DNA from: JANPPS01 sp965246925
GTDB lineage: Bacteria > Pseudomonadota > Alphaproteobacteria > Acetobacterales > Acetobacteraceae
Direction of reading: 5' to 3'
Assembly (NCBI GenBank): GCA_965246925.1
Contig: OZ251994.1
Coordinates: forward strand, 1,054,001 to 1,118,000
Length of the DNA stretch: 64,000 bases
Under the pieces are notes generated by a model. That model ran no database searches. It saw only the letters and a list, made by a program, of their open reading frames with translations, and was not told where the DNA came from. The translations under genes were made by a program, and so were the position numbers. Of this stretch, positions 42,394-50,634 are shown piece after piece (position 1 is the stretch's first letter; every line of letters starts with the position of its first letter).

Positions 42394-43260
42394 TCACGAG
42401 CCGAACATCGTCCGCTCGGAATACGCCATGTCACCCGGACGCGGGCGGTGGGGGCCCCGGAAGAATTTAGGCTTGTTGGGGCGATACACCCCGGCTAGGC
42501 CCGGCACCTCCGCGTCCGCGTCCATGGCCACCAACAGAAACCCGCGCGCCGCCAAAGCACGGCCCAGTGGCCCCGCGAACCGCGCGACCTCGGCCACATC
42601 CCGGCAATAGGCCAGCATCGCCAGCCCAACCAGGCCATATTTCCGGCGCGGAGCGAACACGAAAGGCGTGTGCCGCCCGGCGTCGATCCCCACCAGGCTG
42701 ACGCAGCCATCTCCGGCATGGTCGGCGAGCAACTGCCGCTCCGCCTCCGACAGGCCCGGCGACGGCAGATCCGGGCGGTAGCGCACGGCCCGCAGCGGCC
42801 CCAACCGCTGGCGCAAAAGCGGCACCGCCACGAACTGCCCCTGGCAATACCGGGCATAGCCCTGCGCCTCCAGGATGGGAAAGGTATGCGGGACGGCGGT
42901 GAGGTTCACATACGTCGCCTCCCGGTGCCGCAACGCGCGGGTCACCAGCAGCGCGGCGTAGGGCTGATACGCGGGGCGGACGTGCCAGCTCGATACGCTG
43001 CAGCGCACGACGGGCTCTGGGCCGGTTTCGAGACAGGTGAAGATCAGCAGCAACACGCCTACCACGTCCGCGCCGTGCTCCAGCAGATAGCCGAAGCGTG
43101 GAAAGCCGTCCGGCGCCGGGTGGCGGGCCAGGCGGGCGAGCGCCCGGTCCCAAAACGCGCGCCGGCGCTGGCTGCGGAACCCTTCCGTCAGAAGGGCCGC
43201 AACCCCGGGCAGATCCGCCTCCTCGACCATCCGGCACCGCAACGAGGGCTGGGCCGCCAT
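42394..43260 (-). CDS. GNAT-like protein, convergent partner
   Basis: A 288-residue protein with the same general plan as the neighbouring GNAT-like protein: RCRMVEEADLPGVAALLTEGF at the N terminus, then SSWHVRPAYQPYAALLVTRALRH, which looks like the acetyl-CoA-binding helix, and VPHTFPILEAQGYARY. ATG 43260 is chosen because it begins the conserved part; the frame extends to 43422, but that part is the antisense of the hydrolase gene. It lies 7 nt downstream of the frameshifted hydrolase in the minus-strand set. Function unknown. Confidence 0.6.
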   Translation of the reverse strand: MAAQPSLRCRMVEEADLPGVAALLTEGFRSQRRRAFWDRALARLARHPAPDGFPRFGYLLEHGADVVGVLLLIFTCLETGPEPVVRCSVSSWHVRPAYQPYAALLVTRALRHREATYVNLTAVPHTFPILEAQGYARYCQGQFVAVPLLRQRLGPLRAVRYRPDLPSPGLSEAERQLLADHAGDGCVSLVGIDAGRHTPFVFAPRRKYGLVGLAMLAYCRDVAEVARFAGPLGRALAARGFLLVAMDADAEVPGLAGVYRPNKPKFFRGPHRPRPGDMAYSERTMFGS

Positions 43261-43267
43261 CACCCGG

Positions 43268-44132
43268 CTACGACAGCCTGAGGCGTGGCAGGAAGTCCAT
43301 GACGATGCGGTTGAATAGGAAAGGCTGCTCCAAATGGGCCATGTGTCCGGTGCCGGGCATCTCGGCATAGCGGGCGCCGGGGATGCGGCTGGCCATGCGC
43401 TCCATGCCGGCCGGCGGCGCACTGTCGTCTTTCGCGCCGGATAGGACCAGGACCGGAACGGTGATGTGCGGCAGGACGTCCCGCTGATCGAAGCCTGGCA
43501 TGGCGTGCAGGCTGTCGCGGTAGGTGCTGGACGGGCGTCTGGCTGATGAGATCGGCCGCGAGCGCAACCCCGGACGGGTCCGCGCCATCCGCCACCATGG
43601 ACGCCACCATAGCCGGCGCCAACTCCGCCAAACTGTGCCCTGCGTCGAGCGGAGCAAGGCGGTCTTGCAGGAACTCCGCCGCCCAGGCCGGGTCGCGGGA
43701 GCCGAAAACCGCGCTGGTTTGCGACAGCACTGCCGCCCGCGCGCCGTGCTTGGCGTGCGCCAAAAGCGTAAGCAGCACCATCCCGCCAAGGCTATGCCCC
43801 ACCAGGATAGGCCGGTCCAGCGCCAAGGCCTGAATGAACCCGGCGAGCGCCGCTGCCAGCGCGTCCATGGTCACCAGCGGTAGCGGGGATGAGCCGCCAT
43901 AGCCCGGCATGTTCCAGGCCAGCGCCCGGTAACCGGCGCCGCCGAAGAAGCTCAGCTGCGGCTCGAACTGCCCGGCGCCGGCGCCTAGGCCGTGTAGGAA
44001 CAGGATGGGCGTGCCATCGGCCGGCCCGTGCTCGAGGTAGGTGATGCCGCCCGCGGTCGGCGCCTGCTCCGTCTCCTGCTGCGTCTGCTGGTGATCGGGC
44101 TCGGCGATGGCGATGCAGCGCTCGGTGGTCAT
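43268..44132 (-). pseudogene. Alpha/beta hydrolase gene with a single-base frameshift
   Basis: An alpha/beta hydrolase with HGLGAGAGQFEPQL (oxyanion loop), nucleophile elbow VGHSLGGMVLL and, in another frame, VPVLVLSGAKDDSAPP (acid) and GTGHMAHLEQP (His). The frame from 44132 stays homologous up to LISQTPV, after which the next expected residues STYRDSLHAMPGFD are found one base out of phase. Removing one G of the GG at 43529-43530 (C of CC on the coding strand) restores a continuous 287-residue protein. This may be a real inactivation or a sequencing error. The start overlaps the stop of the solute-binding protein gene (ATGA). Confidence 0.8.
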
Positions 44133-45265
44133 GGCAATAGACGGTAGGCGCCGGCGCGGATCTCTACCATCACCTGGCTGCCCGCGTCGGCGCCGCTATG
44201 GTCGGCGGGGCTGAGGTTGAACACCGCCTCGGCCCCGGCCAGGCCCTGTGCACGCTCCATCCCGTCCCGGAGCGCGGCGCGGAACGGTGCGGTGCCGGGC
44301 GCGCCGGCCTGCAGTGCCGCGGGCACGGCCTGGGCCATCAGCAGCCAGCCGTCCCACAGCGTCGCGCCGAACAGGCTCCGGCTGCCCGGCCCCTGCGCGG
44401 CCTCGTAGGCGTGGACGTAGGCGAGTGCCGGGGCCTTCACCGGATGCCCGTCCGCCAGCTGTTCGGCCACCAGCACCGGCACGCTGCTGAACATGACCCC
44501 GTCCAGCGCCCGCCCGCCCACGCGCAGCGCGTCCGGCCCGGCGATGCCCATGACGGTGTAGATCGGCCCGGCATAGCCCCGCGCCCGCAATTCCAGGATG
44601 GGCGTCGTGGCCGGCGTGGCGCTGGCGGCGACGAAGATCGCATCCGGCCGCGCCTGGAGCAGCCGCAGCACCTGCGGCGTCACGCTGGCGTCGCCCGGCG
44701 CATACCGCACTTCGGCGACGGTCTGTATGCCGCGCTCGGCCGCCTGCGCCGTCAGGGCGTTGATGTAACCGTCGCCCAGCGCAGTGCTGAAGCCGATCTG
44801 CCCTAGGGTACGCTGGCCCGCCGCCACCATCCGCTCCACGATCTGCACCGTCGCCACGCGCTCGCCGGGGATCAGCTTGAACGCCCAGCGGCGGCTCCCC
44901 TCCATCGGCTCGATCACGGCGGACGAGCCCGATAGGCTCACCATCGGCACCCCCGCCTCCGCCACCGTGCCCAGGATCGCGACCGAGTTGGGCGTGTTGC
45001 TGGGGCCGAGGATGGCGTCGACATGCTCCTCCTCGATCAGCTTCTTGGTCACCCGCACCGCCTGCGCCGGGTCACTGCCGTCATCGAGCACGACGAACCG
45101 CACGGCCTGCCCGCCCACCTCACGCGGCAGCAGCTCGACCGTCCGCGCCTCGGGTATCCCCAGCCCGGCGCTAGGCCCCGTCAGCGACAAGACGGCCCCC
45201 ACGGTAATCTCGGCCCGGGCCGTGACGGTGAGCAGCAGGAGGGCGATGAGGGTGCGCATGGGCAT
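44129..45265 (-). CDS. Periplasmic substrate-binding protein (branched-chain amino acid/urea ABC type)
   Basis: Type I periplasmic binding protein of the LivJ/Peripla_BP_6 group, about 378 residues. A signal peptide (PMRTLIALLLLTVTARA|EI) precedes ITVGAVLSLTGPSAGLGIPEARTVEL and VDAILGPSNTPNSVAI, both typical. No ABC permease or ATPase gene is in the window, so it would have to work with a transporter encoded elsewhere. The start could be 45265 or 45259; the frame open to 45307 is not needed. It is coupled through ATGA to the frameshifted hydrolase. Confidence 0.85.
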   Translation of the reverse strand: MPMRTLIALLLLTVTARAEITVGAVLSLTGPSAGLGIPEARTVELLPREVGGQAVRFVVLDDGSDPAQAVRVTKKLIEEEHVDAILGPSNTPNSVAILGTVAEAGVPMVSLSGSSAVIEPMEGSRRWAFKLIPGERVATVQIVERMVAAGQRTLGQIGFSTALGDGYINALTAQAAERGIQTVAEVRYAPGDASVTPQVLRLLQARPDAIFVAASATPATTPILELRARGYAGPIYTVMGIAGPDALRVGGRALDGVMFSSVPVLVAEQLADGHPVKAPALAYVHAYEAAQGPGSRSLFGATLWDGWLLMAQAVPAALQAGAPGTAPFRAALRDGMERAQGLAGAEAVFNLSPADHSGADAGSQVMVEIRAGAYRLLP

Positions 45266-45641
45266 GCAATGCCAGGGAGCGGGCGGGGTGGGAAGGCCGC
45301 TTTTCATTTCTGATACCCCGCTTCAAGGCTTCTAGAACCGTCCCGCCCAAAATCTCGGCTTCGAACACGCCGCTACAAGCGCGCGGGATGCGCCCCGTCT
45401 TGCCAGCCACCAGCCCCTCGCCCGCCGGACCAGCCCTGTCCGGCAAACGAACCCTGGCGGACACTGCGCCGGGCGTAGACCTTGCGTCCTGCAAAACAAT
45501 TGGGCAGCGTTGGTTAGTTCGCTCGATCCCGTCAGGGAAATATGAAAACCGCCCGCTTTCCCGGATAGCAAGTCCCAGGCTGGAAGGCGGGGGCCAAAAG
45601 TGGCGAGCGAAGTGGCAAGAACAGCTTTGGGAGAGATCTTG
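45266..45641. other. Divergent intergenic region without a recognised gene
   Basis: This 376-nt gap lies between the divergent solute-binding protein and LysE genes and should contain both promoters. It has a perfect hairpin GCCGGAC/GTCCGGC (45424-45430 with 45438-45444). Its middle is locally more A/T-rich (around 45490-45560). Two frames in it have no ribosome-binding site or recognisable product, so I call no gene. Confidence 0.4.
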
Positions 45642-46280
45642 ATGTACGATTGGCAGCATTGGTCCCTCGTCCTGGGTGCCGCGCTGGCCCTCAACATTTC
45701 GCCGGGGCCGGACGCCCTGTTCATCCTGTCGCGGACGCTCGCCCACGGGCGCCGTGTCGGCCTTGCATGCAGCCTCGGGGTATGCACGGGTGCTCTCGTT
45801 CATGTCTGCGCCGCAGCCGTTGGCGTCTCCGCCCTCCTTGCCACATCGGCCCTGGCCTTTGCCGTGGTGAAGTGGGTCGGCGCAGCCTACCTCGTCTATC
45901 TTGGCATCCGGACCGTGCTTTTCGCCCATCGGGAAGCCCTTCTGGACGGCACGGCCTCCTCCACCCACCTCACCTTTGGAACCGCCTTCCGGCAAGGAGT
46001 CGCGGTGGACGTGCTCAACCCGAAAGTGGCCGTGTTCTTTATGGCGTTCCTGCCGCAGTTCATCGTGCCCGAGCTGGGTCACTTTCCAGGGCAACTCGTT
46101 TTCAACGGATTAACCGTCATTGCGGTCGGGCTTGCCTGGAGTTGCCTCCTCGTGCTGGTTGCCGGAGGCCTCACGAGTGTCCTCCAGCAGCGACCCGCGG
46201 TTGGAATATGGGTGAGGCGTGCTGTGGGTGGCGTCTTGGTAGGCTTGGGGATCAGGCTGGCACTGCTTGAGCGGGCTTGA
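45642..46280 (+). CDS. LysE/RhtB family amino acid exporter
   Basis: A 212-residue exporter with about six helices. The N-terminal LALNISPGPDALFILSRTLAHGRRVGLA carries the family's PGPD motif, and GVAVDVLNPKVAVFFMAFLPQFI has the NPK motif. It exports amino acids or related compounds. The start at 45642 is supported by GGGAGAG 6 nt upstream; the frame is open from 45600. It is divergent from the solute-binding protein gene and separated by 219 nt from gshB. Confidence 0.9.
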   Translation: MYDWQHWSLVLGAALALNISPGPDALFILSRTLAHGRRVGLACSLGVCTGALVHVCAAAVGVSALLATSALAFAVVKWVGAAYLVYLGIRTVLFAHREALLDGTASSTHLTFGTAFRQGVAVDVLNPKVAVFFMAFLPQFIVPELGHFPGQLVFNGLTVIAVGLAWSCLLVLVAGGLTSVLQQRPAVGIWVRRAVGGVLVGLGIRLALLERA

Positions 46281-46499
46281 CCCACTGTGGTGTGCCATGG
46301 GGCCCGGCGTACTGACGCCAGCGCCCCGAACCAGGACCTGATCCCGCTCCCCTGACCAGCTATTCAGTGCCTACGCGGCCTTGCCGCAGCCCAAGCCGTT
46401 CCCGTCCGGTTTCAAGATAACCTGGCAGCGAAGCCTAGGGCTAGATTCACCCCCGCACATCCCTCTAGGGTGCGCCTCCATCATCCAAGGCTGCCCGGC

Positions 46500-47438
46500 A
46501 TGCTGAATATTGCGGTCCAGATGGACCCGATCGAGAGCGTCAATATCGATGGGGACAGCACCTTCGCCCTCATGATCGAGGCGCAGCGGCGCGGGCACCG
46601 CATGTGGCATTACGAGGTGCGCGACATGTCGCTGCTCGGCACCGCCCTCACCGCCGTGGCCCGTCCGGTGACGGTGCAGCGGGTGCGCAACGATCACTAC
46701 AAGTTCGGCGAGGCCGCCACCCACGACCTCGGCACCATGGACGTGATCCTCATGCGGCAGGACCCGCCATTCGACATGGCCTACATCACCGCCACCCACA
46801 TGCTGGAGCACATACAGCCCAAGACCCTGGTGGTGAACGACCCCGCGCAGGTGCGGAACGCGCCCGAAAAGCTGCTGGTCACGCACTTCCCCGGCCTCAT
46901 GCCCCCCACCCTCATCACCTGGGACGCCGCCGCCATCCGCGCCTTCCGGGCCGAGCACCGGGACATCATCGTCAAACCCCTGTTCGGCAACGGCGGCGCC
47001 GGGGTGTTCCGCATCAAGCCGGATGACGAAAACCTCGCCAGCCTCCTGGAAATGCACTTCGCCCGCTCGCGTGAACCCTTGATGATCCAGCGCTACGAGC
47101 CGGCGGTCCGCCAGGGCGACAAGCGCATCATCCTGATCGACGGTGAGCCGCGCGGCGCCGTGAACCGCGTGCCCGCCGCGGGCGAAGCACGCAGCAACAT
47201 GCACGTCGGCGGACGGCCCGAACGGTCGGAACTCACGCGGCGCGAGCGGGACATCTGCGCCCAGATCGGCCCATACCTGCGGAACAACGGCCTGATCTTC
47301 GTCGGCATCGACGTGATCGGTGACTACCTGACCGAGATCAACGTCACCTCCCCCACCGGCCTGCAGGAGATCGCGCGGTTTGACGGCACGGACCTGGCGG
47401 CGGAGATTTGGGACGTGATCGAGAGGAAGCGCGCATGA
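46500..47438 (+). CDS. gshB: Glutathione synthetase
   Basis: ATP-grasp enzyme that joins gamma-glutamylcysteine and glycine. The 312-residue protein has IAVQMDPIESVNIDGDSTFALM at the N terminus, VLMRQDPPFDMAYITATHMLE, KPLFGNGGAGVFRI (the ATP-binding Gly-rich loop), RIILIDGEPRGAVNRVPA and VGIDVIGDYLTEINVTSPTG. The start ATG 46500 matches the family N terminus. Its stop overlaps the ggt start as ATGA, putting glutathione synthesis and turnover in one operon. Confidence 0.96.
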   Translation: MLNIAVQMDPIESVNIDGDSTFALMIEAQRRGHRMWHYEVRDMSLLGTALTAVARPVTVQRVRNDHYKFGEAATHDLGTMDVILMRQDPPFDMAYITATHMLEHIQPKTLVVNDPAQVRNAPEKLLVTHFPGLMPPTLITWDAAAIRAFRAEHRDIIVKPLFGNGGAGVFRIKPDDENLASLLEMHFARSREPLMIQRYEPAVRQGDKRIILIDGEPRGAVNRVPAAGEARSNMHVGGRPERSELTRRERDICAQIGPYLRNNGLIFVGIDVIGDYLTEINVTSPTGLQEIARFDGTDLAAEIWDVIERKRA

Positions 47439-49171
47439 TCCGCCACGCCCTAGCCCTGGCCATGCTCACCGGCACCGCCCACGCCGTCTCCGCCCCGGCC
47501 GTGGAGGCCGGGCAGGGCATGGTCGTGACCTCGCAACGTCTGGCGTCCGAAGCCGGGGTCGCCATCCTGGCCCGGGGCGGCAACGCCGTCGATGCCGCGG
47601 TCGCGGTCGGCTACGCGCTGGCGGTCGTGAACCCCTGCTGCGGCAACATCGGCGGCGGCGGCTTCATGGTGCTCCATCTCGCGGACGGGCGCGACCGCTT
47701 CCTCAATTTTCGGGAGACCGCGCCCGCCGCAGCCACCGCGGACATGTACCTGGACCCCACCGGCAAGCCCGTGCCGGATAGCAGCCTGTATGGCGCCAGG
47801 GCGGCAGGGGTGCCGGGCACGGTGGCCGGGCTGGAGCTGGCGCGCGCGACCTACGGCACGCTGGACCGCGCCACCCTGATGGAGCCGGCCATTCGCCTCG
47901 CGCGGGACGGCTTCGTGCTGACCCGGGGCGATACCGACATCCTGGACGCCAAGGCCGACCGGTTCCGCAAGGCGCCCAGCGTCGCCCGCATCTTCCTCCG
48001 CCCGGACGGCAGCACCTTCGTGCCCGGGGACCGCCTGACCCAGCCGGACCTCGCCCGCACCCTGCAATCCATCGCCGATACCGGCGCGGACGCGTTCTAC
48101 AAAGGTCATGTGCCCGAGGCGGTGGAGGCCGCGTCCCGCGCCGAGGGCGGTATCCTGACCGCCGCCGACTTCGCGTCCTACAAGGCCGTGGATACCGAGC
48201 CGCTGCGGTGCGGCTACCGCGGCACCGTGGTCATCTCGTCCCCACCGCCCTCCTCGGGCGGAACCACGCTATGCGAGATCCTGCAGGTGCTGGAGGGCTA
48301 TGACCTGCCCGGCCTCGGCTTCCACTCTGCCCAATCCGTCCATCTGCTGACGGAGGCGATGCGGCACGCCTATCTGGACCGCAACACCTACCTCGGTGAC
48401 CCCGCCTTCGTGCGCAATCCGGTCGAGCGGCTGCTGTCCCCGGGCTACGCCGCCAGCATCCGGGCGCAGATCACGGACCGCGCCACCCCGTCCAAGGACC
48501 TCCGCCCCGGTGTCGCGCCGCACGAGATGCCGGAGACGACGCATTACAGCATCGTGGACGCCGCCGGTAACGCCGTCAGCACGACCTACACCATAAACGG
48601 CAGCTTCGGCGCCGTCAGCATCGCCGGCGACACCGGGTTCCTGCTGAACAACGAGATGGACGATTTCACCATTAAGACCGGCGTGCCAAACCTCTACGGC
48701 CTGGTGCAGGGCCAGGCCAACTCCATCGCGCCGGGCAAGCGTCCGCTCTCCAGCATGGCCCCCACGGTCGTGACCCGGGACGGCAAGACCATCCTCGTCA
48801 CCGGCTCCCCCGGCGGCAGCCGCATCATCACCATCACCCTGCAGAGCATCCTCAACGTCCTGGACCACGGCATGGCCCCGCAGGAGGCCGTGGACGCCCC
48901 GCGCATCCACCACCAATGGCTGCCGGACACGCTGTACGCCGAACCCTTCGCCCTATCCCCGGACACGCAGGCGATGCTGCGCCAGATGGGCTACACCATC
49001 ACCGAACAGGTGCCCTGGGGCGCGGCGGAACTGGTAGCGGTCGGGCAGAAACGGACCGAGACGCTGGGCCAGGCCGCCAACGACAGCGCCCTGTCCGGGC
49101 AAATGCGCCCGGGTCTGCTATACGGCGCCAACGACGACCGCCGCCCAGCGGGGGCGGCGGTCGGCCGCTAA
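47435..49171 (+). CDS. ggt: Gamma-glutamyltransferase
   Basis: Periplasmic N-terminal-nucleophile enzyme that cleaves the gamma-glutamyl bond of glutathione, 578 residues. It has a signal peptide (MIRHALALAMLTGTAHA), the N-terminal MVVTSQRLASEAGVAILARGGNAVDAAVA, GGGGFMVL, and the autoprocessing site ETTHYSIVDAAGNAVSTTYTIN, with the Thr nucleophile starting the small subunit; SSMAPTVV and GSPGGSRIIT follow. The start is set by ATGA overlap with gshB. The downstream SDR follows after 31 nt. Confidence 0.96.
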   Translation: MIRHALALAMLTGTAHAVSAPAVEAGQGMVVTSQRLASEAGVAILARGGNAVDAAVAVGYALAVVNPCCGNIGGGGFMVLHLADGRDRFLNFRETAPAAATADMYLDPTGKPVPDSSLYGARAAGVPGTVAGLELARATYGTLDRATLMEPAIRLARDGFVLTRGDTDILDAKADRFRKAPSVARIFLRPDGSTFVPGDRLTQPDLARTLQSIADTGADAFYKGHVPEAVEAASRAEGGILTAADFASYKAVDTEPLRCGYRGTVVISSPPPSSGGTTLCEILQVLEGYDLPGLGFHSAQSVHLLTEAMRHAYLDRNTYLGDPAFVRNPVERLLSPGYAASIRAQITDRATPSKDLRPGVAPHEMPETTHYSIVDAAGNAVSTTYTINGSFGAVSIAGDTGFLLNNEMDDFTIKTGVPNLYGLVQGQANSIAPGKRPLSSMAPTVVTRDGKTILVTGSPGGSRIITITLQSILNVLDHGMAPQEAVDAPRIHHQWLPDTLYAEPFALSPDTQAMLRQMGYTITEQVPWGAAELVAVGQKRTETLGQAANDSALSGQMRPGLLYGANDDRRPAGAAVGR

Positions 49172-49202
49172 CATGAAACTCTCTGATCAGGCTAGATAAC
49201 CC

Positions 49203-49946
49203 ATGCCAGCACACTACCCAGACCTCGCCGGAAAGATCGTCCTCGTCACCGGGGGTGCCACCGGCATCGGGGAGGCCATCGTCCGGCGCTTCGCCGCGCA
49301 GGGGTCCAAGGTTGCGTTCCTGGATATCAACGACGCCGCCGGGCAGGCGCTCGCGGCGGAAACAGGGGCGCGTTATGGGCACGCCGATCTCACCGATATC
49401 CCTGCGCTGCGGCAGGCCGTCGGCACCGTCGCGGAGGCGCTTGGCCCCATCCAGATCCTGGTCAACAACGCCGCACATGATGAGCGGCACCGGACGGAGG
49501 ACGTGACGCCCGAGTACTGGGACGGGCGCATCGCCGTGAACCTTCGGCACCAGTTCTTCACCGCGCAGGCCGTGCTGCCCGGTATGCAGAAGGCGGGCGG
49601 CGGGGCGATCGTGAACTTCGGCAGCACCTCCTGGATGGTCGGCCAGGGCGGCATGGCGGCCTACACCGCGAGCAAGAGCGCCGTGCTGGGCCTTACCCGC
49701 TCACTCGCGCGGGATTACGGGCCGGACAACATCCGCGTGAACGCCATCGCACCGGGCTGGATCATGACGGAGCGGCAAAAGACGCTGTGGCTGACCCTGG
49801 AGGGCGAGGCCGAGCTGATGCAGCGCCAATGCCTGAAGCGGCATCTTCTGCCGGACGAGGTCGCGGCGCTGACGTTGTTCTTATCGTCGAGCGACGCCTC
49901 GGCCTGCACCAACCAGCACTACATCGTGGATGGCGGCTGGGTCTGA
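49203..49946 (+). CDS. Short-chain dehydrogenase/reductase
   Basis: Classical SDR of 247 residues: the NAD(P) loop VTGGATGIGEAIVRRFA, NNAAHDERH with the NNA motif, the catalytic Ser in NFGSTSWMVG, YTASKSAVLGLTRSLA with Tyr-x3-Lys, and IAPGWIMTER. Substrate unknown; the SMxS-like IDGGWV C terminus is common in sugar/acid SDRs. It follows ggt on the same strand and is convergent with a PEP-CTERM gene. Confidence 0.9.
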   Translation: MPAHYPDLAGKIVLVTGGATGIGEAIVRRFAAQGSKVAFLDINDAAGQALAAETGARYGHADLTDIPALRQAVGTVAEALGPIQILVNNAAHDERHRTEDVTPEYWDGRIAVNLRHQFFTAQAVLPGMQKAGGGAIVNFGSTSWMVGQGGMAAYTASKSAVLGLTRSLARDYGPDNIRVNAIAPGWIMTERQKTLWLTLEGEAELMQRQCLKRHLLPDEVAALTLFLSSSDASACTNQHYIVDGGWV

Positions 49947-49965
49947 CCACCGCCCGCCCATCACA

Positions 49966-50628
49966 TCACATCCGCTGGCGCGCCCGGCCCAGCAGCAGCA
50001 GGCTGGCGCTTAGCACGAGGATGGACGCAGGCTCCGGCACCGCTGTGCCGGCCAGCGTGATGTTGCCCAGCACGAAATCACCATCCGGCGCCGAGGCGGC
50101 GGTGCCGGTGATGCGGACCGAAGTGATCGGGGTCGTGGACATCGCCGCCAAGATGGCCGGGGCGGCGCCGTTATCCGCCAGGCTCGAGGCGGTGATGGTG
50201 CCCAGCAGCGCCGCGCCGCCGAACGCCTGCAGGCTGAAGGTGTACAGCTGCGTCGTGTCGAAATCGTCGGCGCTGATGCTGAAACCCGTGACGGGCTGGG
50301 CGAAGGTGATGGTGGTTGCCCCGCCCGGCGCGCAGCTGCCCAGCCCCGTAAACCCGCACTGGGCGATCAGCTGCGTGTTGTTGGCGAAGTTGCTGTCAAG
50401 GTAGCTGGTGTTGGCCTGGTTCCGCTCGAGCACATTGCCCGCGCTCGTGCTGAAGGTCGCGGCGGGATACACGGCAGGCATCGTATAGACCGTGCCCACC
50501 GCGTCGTTGAACGTGAACGGGGTGGCGTCCGGCAGCGTGGTGACCTGCATGAACGCGGCATGGGCGGAGGACAGGCCCAGCATCGTGGCCACGCCGGCCA
50601 GGGTCAGGGTGCGGAAGTTGCTCATCAT
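49966..50628 (-). CDS. PEP-CTERM sorting domain protein
   Basis: A 220-residue exported protein: signal peptide ending near LSSAHA|AFM, a beta-rich extracellular part, and a C-terminal VPEPASILVLSASLLLLGRARQ, which is the PEP-CTERM tail (VPEP, hydrophobic helix, Arg-rich end) recognised by exosortase/XrtA systems. The protein is probably sorted to the outer surface or biofilm matrix. No exosortase is in this window. AGGA precedes the tandem ATG. It follows the PF04185 phosphoesterase after 6 nt. Confidence 0.85.
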   Translation of the reverse strand: MMSNFRTLTLAGVATMLGLSSAHAAFMQVTTLPDATPFTFNDAVGTVYTMPAVYPAATFSTSAGNVLERNQANTSYLDSNFANNTQLIAQCGFTGLGSCAPGGATTITFAQPVTGFSISADDFDTTQLYTFSLQAFGGAALLGTITASSLADNGAAPAILAAMSTTPITSVRITGTAASAPDGDFVLGNITLAGTAVPEPASILVLSASLLLLGRARQRM

Positions 50629-50634
50629 CGGTTC

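Noticed and set aside
45388..45642. 84-codon plus-strand frame upstream of lysE
   Set aside because: No ribosome-binding site, no recognisable product and unusual composition; treated as intergenic.
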